From NCBI GenBank assembly GCA_033557685.1, contig JAWQRN010000021.1, positions 1 through 50,872 of the forward strand: a stretch of DNA of 50,872 nt, in the 5' to 3' direction. This stretch comes from Sperchopsis tessellata. Taxonomy: Eukaryota; Arthropoda; Insecta; Coleoptera; Hydrophilidae. This document shows positions 25,901-37,500 of this stretch, in pieces. The position numbers were made by a program, and so were the translations under genes. Each line of letters begins with the position of its first letter. The first letter of the stretch is position 1. The notes beneath the pieces were generated by a model that made no database searches, was not told where the DNA came from, and was given only the letters and a program-made list of their open reading frames with translations.

Positions 25901-28900
25901 CCGAAGATGGTCGCGGTGGTCCCCCGGTACGACATGAACGACTGGAACCTCCACCTCTTTTGTTCCAATTATTATTAGACCAGTTGTTTCGAACAACCAT
26001 ACCAACACCACTGTTTCCACCCCATCCTCCCTGAGATCTACTACTTTGCATGTCTTGGCGTCCACGATTTGAACCATGTCTATTTTTATCTTCCTTTGAA
26101 TTATCATATGAAGGCTTATCAACTTTTTTTAAATCCATTTCTTCATTTTTCTGGTCTTGTTTAGGAGATTCTGAGTAGGAGTATTTATTATCAGCAATAT
26201 TTTCACATGATATACTTTGAGGTCCTGATTCCGCCCATGATTTAGAACTGCACAATTCATTGTTGATGTCTTTATTTTTTCGTATGTTCCAAGCATCTTC
26301 CAAATCTTTCTCTGATTTTTCTGTATCTTTTACTTCAACTTTTTTCTCTGGAATGTGGCCACGTTTCAACTGTGTCAAATTTCTTTTTTCAATTTTTAAA
26401 TCTTCAGCTTCTATCCTTTCTTTAGTAATAGGGCCAGGAACCTGTCTACGATCTTCTTTAAAATGTTCTTTTTTCTTATCTTCATATGTTGGTTCGTATG
26501 GAGTGTCAGCCCAAGAACCTACGTATTCTCTAGGTTCAGAATCTCTAGCAGATTCTCTGGAATGTCTAGACTCCCTAGATGTTCTAGAATCACGACTATC
26601 AGGCCTTTGGGGTCTTTCATAACGATCTAAAGGTTTCTCATCTCTGTGTTCCCTTACGTATTTGACTCTTCTATCATGCCATTCTTCACTGTTTTGTCGA
26701 CTAATACTATTCATTTCATATATATCTTGCTTTTTGTCATGTTTTTCTTTTTCCCACTTTTCATCTTCTCTTTCTCTCTTATACTCATACTCTAGCCCCC
26801 TGTTATAATCCCTATCATCTTCATCCTTATATCTATTATCTGATACTGACTTTCGCCCAGATTCTGATGGATAAGACCTACTTGAGCTGCGATAAGAATC
26901 ATCAGATCCTTGTCTACGGAAATCTCTTCGGTCTTCTTCTCTATCCCTATCAGAAGGGTCTATATCTCGGGGTTTTCTAGCAGCTTGTGGGGGTGAATTT
27001 TTTGTGGCAGTTTGATTACTCTGCATCCAACGATTTTCGTACTGGTGTCCAAAAGATGCAGGAGATTGAGGACTTGAACTTGTGTTATTATTACGAAACT
27101 GTTTCTGAAACCTTGGAGGTAAATCATTTTGGTACTGTTTAGAGAAACTAGGCCCATTTTGTTCCCTAGTATTTCGATCTCTTTCTCTTTCAAAACCTCT
27201 TGAATCCTTTCTTGAAAAATTTTTGCCTTCAATTTGCGTCATTTGCTTGAAATCATATGAATTTTCACGATGTGCAGTTTGCTTTTGAGAACTAGATTTT
27301 TCATCTGAATACTCATTTGTGCTTCTGGATCTATCTTTGTCTCTTTCCCAGTCAGGAACAGGAATAGGGGCAGGGATGATAGGTTGAGGAGGTACAGCTG
27401 AAGGATTAATAGTGCCTTGGCTGTCATCTTGATCATTATCTCGTTTACTTTTACTTTTCCTTTCATCCAATTCTTGCAGTTTCTTGGCTGCATTTTGTTT
27501 CACTTCTAAATATTTCTTTTCTTCTTCCTCTTTACGTTGTTTTGCTCTCTCAACAGCTATGTTGACTTCAGCTTTCTGTTGTCTACGTCGGGCAATTAAT
27601 TCATCCTCTTCTGCAGAACGTCTTAATCCTTGAGATTGAGATCCGGACCTACCAGGACCCCACGTTTTAGTGTCATTTTCTTGATATGAATATAATTCAG
27701 TCTTTTCTAATTCTTTACTTATGGATCTGTCCTTTTTCCGAATATTTTCTGGTGGCATTTCATCATCGCTGAAAGCCAGTTTTTGACTGAAAATAGAAAC
27801 ATTTTATTAATTCATTTACATTAAAACCATTGAACAATCTACAACTATATTTTGATTTCTTCTTCTTTAGATACCTTCACCATTGCTGTAGGTCAGCCAA
27901 GAACATTTCCTCATACCCGGCTCACATCTGCCCTCTATTTTGTGTATATATAAATATACCATATTTGCTCCCGTAATTTGCGCACCATTATCACTATTCT
28001 GATCGCATTAAAAAATAATGGGGGTTTTGAAAAAAGTTTATATTCTAATGTGATGTAAATTACATGAGCAAATACGATATATATATATAATCAATAAAAC
28101 TTAAGAAATGAATATAGCCTCAGAAATACTTGTATACATTTCACCCTTATTAGGGATTATCAGCAAGCAATATTCTGAAAAAATCAACCGTTGTACGAAC
28201 GAAGTATGTAAATGAATCGTACAAGTGAAACTAATCCAAGAGATTATTGCTGCAACAATTTGGCACAGATTACTCAGCCACGCAACTAAGGCATAAATGA
28301 TAAAATCAATAAAAGTTAAGAAATTATTGATTTAATCATTTATGCCTTAGTTGCGTTTAAAAATCGGATCACTCAGGTTATGTTGGCTGTGCAATCTGTG
28401 TGCCTGCTCTGTCACAGTTCTAGTAGCCAAATTGTTGCAGCACTAATCTCTTGGATTAGTTTCACTTGCACGATTCATATACATACTTCGTTGGTACAAC
28501 GGTTGATTGTTTCAGAATATTGCTTGCTGATGATCCCTAATAAGGATGAAATGCATACAAGTATTTCTGAAACAATCGTTATTTCTTAACTTTTATTGAT
28601 TTTATCATTTATGCGTTAGCTGCGTTTAAACATTGGACCAATCCAGTTATGTTGGCTGTGCATTCTGTGCGTCTGCTGATATAAATATATAATTTTATAT
28701 TCTGGAAAACAAATTTAGTACACTAAATATATCCATACAGGCCTAATCAGATGCTACGCTTACACTCTCCATATATTCTGTACACATTTAACATGGTCCA
28801 CCTTGCTCCTGCATTAAGGTTCTTTCATCTCTTATTCTCATGAAGGCCCTATTATAGTGGTATACCATAGTTACATATCCATAGTCTTGTTTTTCTCTGC

Positions 28901-31900
28901 TACTAACATTTATTTTTAAAATTAACTATATTTTCACAACCCAAAAAAAACTAGCCAGTATTATACAGGATCGCTGATATGTATGGAAAAGATCGATTAT
29001 TTCCTAAAGGAAAGTAGGTAGCGAAAATTTTTAAAAAAATAAGTTTTATGGTTTTTTAAAATCTATTACAATAAAGAAAAATTAAGTACATAGGATTAGT
29101 CAAGGAGTCATTACAAAACAAAGTTGCTTTTTCTTTAACAGAACACCTGTATATTAATCGATATTTCAATTGTACTAGAAATAGTAACAAAAAAACTAAA
29201 CTGAACTGTTTTCGAGATATCGAGTTTTGAAAATCACTTTCGAATAATTTATACAAACATTTAAGTTCAATTAATTATTATCCTTACCCTAAAATTAAAT
29301 AGTCTCCGTTAAGTTGTTCAGCTGTCAGAGTAAGTTAAAATCAAATTATCTAGCTATATCAAAATATTATAGTCCATCAAGTTACCTTAGAAAATTTGTA
29401 GCTCCATAACAATGCCGTGCCATTTTTCGTGCAAAAATGGCATGTTTAAGTGACACCCAGCGTATTGAAATCTTAATGATGATAGAGGAAGGATATGGTG
29501 ATAGAATACGAAGTTTTGCCCAAGTGGTGAATATTTTTAATGAATTGCATCCGGACCTGGAACCTATCTCTAAGTCCACCTTTTCAATAACTTTACAGCG
29601 TTTTCATGAAACTGGAGATGTCAAAGATCGACCAAAAGGTGGAAAACCGGTAAGCATTACAAATGAAGAAAATTTTTTGAATGTCTATTAGATGTGATGG
29701 AAAATCTAATTAATTCGATACAACAGAGGGCTTTAAATCATAACATGAGTCGATTCTATTAAAAAAATTACCAAATGGGAAAAATTCCACCCATATAAAA
29801 TTCACTTGTTACAAGAACTGAGTAAAGACAATTTTGATCGCAGAATCGAGTTTTGCAAAGTTATTATGGACTAATTGGACCTAAATGTCAACTTTGTCAA
29901 CAACTTTTTGTTTTCTGTTTGAATGGGAAAGTAAACTGTCACAACTATAAATATTGGTCAGACCAAAAACCACATTGAAAGGAGCAAGTTCACACCCAAC
30001 GACCACAAAATGTCAATGTTTGGTGTGCTATTATTGGTGCACCATCGTTGGTCCTCTACACCTTGGATGGTAGGGAGGACTAGATTATGTTATGTTTTTA
30101 TTATTGGTGGACACGTCATAGGACCTTATTTTATACACGTAAATTTGAACGATATTATAACTTTTGCAAGGGCATATTATTCCAAAGCTTACGACGAATA
30201 TTCCAGAACAATAACAATCCCAATATACCAGCAAACAAATATGGTTTCAACAAGATGGGGCGCCTCCATATTTTGGACGTGTGGTACGGGAATATCTAGA
30301 GAAAACTTTTCCTGATAATGCAAGGGGCAATTCAGCTAGGTCTCCAGATATGACTTTTCTGTGGGGTCATATTAAAAATTTAGTCTACAAACATAGGCCT
30401 CAAAATATCGAAGAGTTGCAAGAAAGGATAAAGCATGAAATTTGCTGTATTCCTCCCAAAACCATTTTCAATTCACTAGAAAATTTTGTTCAGCGAATTC
30501 ATTATTGTCAGGATGTAAACGGTGAACACTTTGAGCACCTTATAAAATAGAATTCCAAAGAAAATATTTGTTGTGTAATTAAACTTGTTTTCTCTCTTCT
30601 TCTCCGTCTGGCATAACTAGTGTTTTCATAAAATTTAAAATATCCAGTAATAATAAAGGACATGAATTTATCAACCCTGTACAATTAAGTTTTTTTATTA
30701 AACTAATAATGAAATTTAATTATATCCATATTCTTCACTTTGTGTAATTTTAATAATTATTCATCATTTTAGGCTCTTTTGCTTTAATAATTTGGAGTAG
30801 TAAAAAGTGATTTTCAAAACTCGATATCTCAAAAATGGTTAAGCTTTATTATACGTTTTTTTATTAGAATTTCTAGTACAATTGAAATATCGAGTAATAT
30901 ACAGGTTGTTCTATTAAAGAAAAAGCAACTTTGTTTTGCCATGACTTTTTATCTTATCATATATACTTAATTTTTCTATATTGTAATAGATTTTGAAAAA
31001 CCCTAAAACTTTTGTGTTTAACATTTTTTGCTAACTATCTTCCTTTAGGAAATAATCAACCGTTTCCCTACATACCAGCGACCCTGCATAGAATTTGCAC
31101 AAATGACAACTGAAGATTTTAGCTTGAAACTATATTACAAATTAAAATGTAACACTCGAAACTAAGAAGCAATTGGATTTTATTTGTAGACAAATCATTT
31201 TATACTTAATTATTAATACTTCAAAAAGAAAACTGGTTCTCCAAGGGTAATGAGAAAATATGAGGTAGACTATGACACGTATATCTCCACACCTTCTGGG
31301 GTATTCATAAAATTGAACGTCAGAATCCGCATAATCTCAAAAGTTAGCAGTTGGTACAGTTATTTTTATGTATATTAATTATTTTCATCAAAAAAACAAC
31401 TTGCAGGGACAAAACTAACATATTGCTATTATTCATGTGTGAATATTCGGGATCTGTGGCAAAGGGGCCAGCTTTAAACGGAAAAGGATAAACAAAATTT
31501 AAATAAATCCCGCCAATATTTACGAAAGCTATATTACCAAAGGTTGCACCATTGATTTTAAAGTGTATATAGACAACACAATTAAGAAGATTTATCCAAG
31601 CCTTTCATAATAAACCAATAATTGATTCAACTGTTACAAAAATTAACAGTAGTGAAAGATATAATTTACAGATGGCAAGTGACTTACTTATAATCAATAT
31701 CATCGTGTGAAGCCCAACCCATGTCACGAGTCATATCATCCATCCTGTTTAAATCTTCTTCTTTAATAATGGGCCTTTGGGCGATTTCCTCTGCATCTGA
31801 AGGTCGGGAATTAGTGCGAATATCTGTACGGTTACTTCTTCCATTATTGTTACCAGATGCTGGAGGCATATTTTGGGGAATCGTGGGAGCACCATGACCA

Positions 31901-34558
31901 TTTGGAGGATAGTTACCTCCTCTGTACATCTAAAAAAATTTCATATTTATAAAAACCTGTTTACTATGTACTTACTGTACTTACAAATTGTTGAATAAAT
32001 CCTCGGAACTGAGGTTGAATAGGCTGCTGGGGAAGGCCGACCTGGGCCGAGAGCTGTGGTGGGGCACCCAGGGGTGCCGAGTTGTTTCTGTGTGGAGGTT
32101 CGTTGGCAGCTCGTGAGCCCCCTTGTATCCAAGAACCTTCCGTCTGTGGGCGCAAACTTGGTCCGGGTCCGTACTGGGTGTCTGCGCCAGTGCGTGTGGG
32201 GGCGCCATCTCCAGCAGACAGGCTGGGGAATTCGTGCTGGAACTGTGGGCTCTGACATCACCAAGAGAAAACCATTTCAGAATGATCTCTCAATTGATCA
32301 TGTCATTTGTCATTCATACAAAACAAAAAAATTGCTCTAATGCAAATTATTATTAGTACATAAACTTACTACATAACTAAGATATAAAAACAAATTTTAA
32401 ATACATTATTTATTTTCTTTTAAAGTAATTTTTGTGCAATGGCTCTCAAGTCATTAACAGATATCTTTATAGCAAATTGGTATATACAAATGTTTTTGAT
32501 TTTCTTTTTTATTAAATATCGTAATAATAAAGTCTATATCATTTAAACTTGCACTTCCAAGCAGTTTTAAAAGAGAAATTGACAAATTTAATAAAATGTT
32601 CTTTTTTATGGGCGAAAAAAATAAAACTTTGGCATTTTTTCCTGATTTATTTGATGTGTATCAAAACCAATACCTTAGATAGAAATATCATTAATGTAGT
32701 TTTTATTAGTTTTATGTAATTACTTTTAATTATACTAGGTGCGACACAGGTTCCATGTATACCCTAGTAATGTGTTTTACTTGTATGAATATTAATTTGA
32801 AACAGAATAGTAAATATACACATAAAATTTCTCTTTTTGGCATACTAGTCAAATTTATTATATTTCTGGTAAAACTGGAAATGAAATTACTTTAGGTTTT
32901 TAAATGGAACATCTATATATTTGAATATTTTCTGTTTATATGATTATAAATAAAATAGGGTTATTTTTTACATTTTTGGTGTGAACAAGTGGTGGGAAAA
33001 CAAAATATGAATGGAAGTCATAGAAATAACATGTAAAAATAGTATCCTATTTAAAAAGTTCCAGAGATTCTTAATGACTCTTAGAAAGCATTAATGGACC
33101 CACACCACAAAAATAAATGACTACAGACTACAAAAAAAAAAAATCAATATTTCGATAATGGGTTAAGCAATTTAAACCACCTTTATTTCAAGTGTTTCCA
33201 TTTTGCATACAAAAAATTATTTTAACTTGAAGCACTTTAAAATGGTGGTCATTTAAAATTTTTAACCTTTAATAACAAACAAACCACAAGGATTACTAAA
33301 CAATTAAAAGAATAACAAAAAATGCAAAGTTTTATTACAAATCAAGTGACACCTCAATTATTACGATTGGTCGAAAAATAAGCGAAATATTTTTATTATT
33401 TTTCTCTTATTACCTATCGCAATGCCAGTAGCCATCAAATTATCATCCAATAGCTTTACTACGCACAATAGTAAGATCCATGAGGTATAGTTTATGCCGT
33501 TCTTTGATAAATATAGCTTGATGAATAAATGTCAGCATGGTTTCATTCCGGATAAGAACATAGAATCGGTGATTGTCGAAATTATTATATATATATAAGC
33601 TTTCGACAACTTATACCAGGGTATCTTGCTTCAAAAACTGGAAGTATATTGGGTTCAAGGCTTATAGCTATAGGAAGAGATGATATTTACGTGTCAAACA
33701 TAGGTTGTTTTAATAAACAAGACAACCAATGAGAACTAAGCTAAGCTCATAGACTTCGCAAAAGAAAGAAGAATGGTGATTTGAATCTCACAATTTGAAC
33801 AATAGGACATATACAAACGAACATGGACAGCTCCATGTGGCAGGGCAGTGATCAGATAGCCCTTATACTAATAGAGGAGCTGCATACAAAATGTATAACA
33901 AATATATGTGGTTATCGTGGAGCAGATACAGATTCTGATCATTTTCTATTAAGAATAATTGAACATAGATTAAGTTTAGTAGAACAATCGAAAGGTAAAA
34001 TAAACAGTAGACATGAACTTAACCTCTTGCAAATTGAGAGCGTGCAGAAGAGTTACAGACAAATAGTAGAGAACAAACTGGTTAAAATTCAATAGAGTTT
34101 GTAGAGGAATGGAAACAAATAGCAAAGGCAATGAGAGAAGTGAAGAGTGAAACATTACTAAGAAAGAAAATATACAAGCGAAAAGGCTGCTTCGTGGTCG
34201 GAAAAAATGGTGCTCAATTTATCTTCTCATACCCTCTCCACAGATGAAAAGGCTGTTCTTTCAATATATTTCAATTTCGTTCAAACTCCAAGAAATCCTG
34301 TCAAAGATATTGTTTGTAACGTTAAATCTCCTATATGCAAACTACCAGAGGAGGTAGCAGATTATAATAAGTATAAAACAGTCAATATTCTGGAGAGGGC
34401 ACAACCACAGAACCTACCCAGAAATTAACGTTTTGCTCTAAAAAGCCTCAAGAATCAATCTGAAATGTCTCTCTGCGGATAAGGGTAACGAGACTGGTAT
34501 TATGAACGGTGGAAAATTGTTACAACTTCTGCAAGATTCTGTATACCAGCCTTAAGAT

Positions 34559-34590
<32 letters not shown>

Positions 34591-37500
34591 TACATATATA
34601 CATATATATATATAACGGTGTTTTTCACAACTTAATAATATATATATATATATATAATTAAAAGTTCACACCAGAATGAGCAGAAGTCTGTCTTCCCTCA
34701 TGAATCCCGCGCCCCTAGGAATTATAGAGTCCCAAAAATCCACAAACTAGGATTTCGACATTGATCTTTTGTAAGTACCATTGCCCATACTCTGCCCATT
34801 TAATTGTGAAGAGTTATAATATGGTTCAAAATAAGAACAATCTACTAGATAGTTTCGATGTAGTTTCTCTGTTCACGAAGATTCCTAGCCACGAAGCCAT
34901 TCAGATTATTAGTCAGCTGCTGGTTAACAAGTTTTTCCTAGCTACCATAGCTGAAATATGCGCGAGATCCACATACTTTGTTTCGCGTAGAGTTCTATGA
35001 ACAAACTTCTGGTGTTGCAATGGGTACCTCACAGGTTATCGCATATTGAAGCTTTTAAGGAAGATGTATTAGCATTTTCTCTTCTAAAACCGAAATGTTG
35101 ATTTAGGTACGTGTATGACTTTTGATGACATTCAGTCTATCGCAAACCCACACACACAAATTATGTAACTCCATGCCACATCTTCATATCACCCCTCACA
35201 GTAAATATCATTTGTCAATTCTACGATCTACAGAAAGTCCATCAAAATATATAAACATCTGGCAAATCTAACTTGCGATAATGGTTATTCCTTGGTATCA
35301 TCTTGGAAACATACATTATCCAAGCTATGCAGAACCTCCACAAACGACACTGGCCGCAGATATCCTATTGTCCAATAAGAGATTGGCCTGCCAAATAGTA
35401 TCCTCATTGGTTCTACATCGCAACATATATATATATATAAGTCAGTGCATTAACTGGTTTCATTCAGCCTATGACGAACACTTCTGAGAGGTACATGTCA
35501 ACCTAGCACTCTCAAGCATTTTTAAGAACTACATGGCAGTTTACACCTAGTACATTTAAGTGCTTGATAATGTCCCCAGCTACGGAGGATGAAATGTCGT
35601 CAAAAATAAAATCCAACACATCTCCCAGAAAACCTAAACGAAATTTATCATTATGTTATCAGGCAATTTGGTATTATTTAATTAGTTCAAATATGTTAGT
35701 GTGTGTCGAGTATCACAGTTGAGTTTAAGGGTAAGTTTAGATTATGTAATTAAAAATGTAATAATTTACTCAAAAGCTTATTAGCGTATCATTTTGGTTC
35801 TCTATCTTCTCTCAAATTGAAAGTAAGTTATACTATATAATCAAAAAATAAAGAGTCCTAACCACTAAACTAGATGAATTCACAAGCCAAAGTATAACGC
35901 AAGTACATATTTCTTATCCGCTGATAATAAATTTATTCAGGGGTTGATGAGTAAAGAAAAAGAAAGCTTTAATCCAGGAGGGATGTTAAAATATATGCAG
36001 GCAAAAAAACGACATAGAAACATTAATTTGAAAATTTCCATGTAGTCTCAAAGATAGCCATGTAATTTAGAAAATCTAAATAAAAGTTTCAATTTGATTA
36101 GACATTATATAATTAAGATCGTATAATAAAAAATAAAAATCAAACATATCATTTTTTGGCAAACAATATTTTTAACTAGTGCAGGGAAGTAAAATATTTT
36201 AAGTCTATTAACATTACCAACCAATTAGGAAAAATTGTAGCTCTTACCACTACAGATATGTCCAGGTGGACCCTTGAATTTGGATCAGCTTGTATATAAC
36301 ATTAAACGTTTTAATACTACCATTGTTAAATGAAAATTGAAAGAATGTATGATTTGTTTTCTGTTTGTCTTCAAGTTGACCTAATTAATGAGTTTAATTT
36401 TGTTTGAAAAACATAGTTACATTTTTCCTATAAAATAAAATTTTGAATACTATAGGTAATATATTAATTTGATAAAATTAAAATATTTATAGAACAAAAT
36501 TTCAAGCAAATGTGAAAATGCGATTTGAAGATACTTTTAAAACTGTGCTACAATGGGATGTGAATATAAAACAAATTTTTGCAGTCTACATAGAAAATGT
36601 AAAATTACATCAACATTCAGAAAGTGACAAAGATGACAGCAGAAAATAACAGATATAAATTCAAATAATAACAGGTCCAGTGACGTTTCTTGAACTTCAA
36701 ACATGACTGAAGAAGATTTATCCACCAACACGAAAAAGTTTAGAAAATATCAAGAGGAATATATTAAATATGGATTTAGTCATTGTATCATTAATGGAAA
36801 AGAATATTCATTACGAGTAATATGCTTAGAAAAACTAGCGAATAAAAGTATTGAACCTGCTAACATCCAGAGTTAATTAATAAACCTGAACTGTTTTTCA
36901 AAAGACATGCTGAAGGTATGAAACAACATTTACTTATGGAAAAATATAGAATTCCTAAAAACACTTTAAAATCATCTCTAGAAGTCTCATCTTTAATAGC
37001 GAAAAATACCACATATGTTGGTGAATCTCATTATTCTGTCTGCAATAAAAATGGTGTCAATTATGCATGGGGAAAAATATAGTAATGATTTAAAAACAAT
37101 TCCTTCATCAAGAGATACTGTTTCGAGGTGTATTATTGCTTTATCAGATAATATAGAATCAATTTTATTGCATCGAGTACAAAATATGCAAATGTTTGCT
37201 ATACAATTTGACGAAAAAAAAAAAAAAACAGTTTTATTAAAATTGTTTCAGGGTGGAAACCGTTTAGAGGCTCTAACAAGTGCCGATGTTTCTACACTGT
37301 AGCAAGGGACATTTTCAAGTGCAGTGAATTCATTCGTTGAAGTAACATCACTCACCTTGAAAATGTCCCTCGCAAAAGTGGACTAAACTTCGGCACTTGT
37401 CAGAGCTTCTACACGGTTTCCACCCGGAAACAACATTTATACAGAAAATAATCGTGGAAGCCTATTACATTTAATAGTTGTTATTAAACTTTCTCAATTA

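Larger units (their letters stand above)
27787..31687 (-). other. PRRC2: PRRC2 intron 6, with two repeat elements
   Basis: A 3.9-kb intron holding a composite inverted/direct repeat (28085-28680) and a Tc1/mariner-class element with long TIRs (28964-31088). The remainder (27787-28084, 28681-28960, 31089-31687) is AT-rich and shows no gene. Confidence 0.8.

Noticed and set aside
25679..26122. 147-codon ORF in another minus frame of the giant PRRC2 exon
   Set aside because: It overlaps the conserved PRRC2 frame completely and has no recognisable motif; low-complexity codon use explains the open shadow frame.
35570..35615. Second hammerhead candidate at the 3' end of the Penelope-like remnant
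   Set aside because: GGATGAAATGTCGTC is present, but the CTGATGA part reads TTGATAATG and stem I does not pair; not strong enough to list as a ribozyme.
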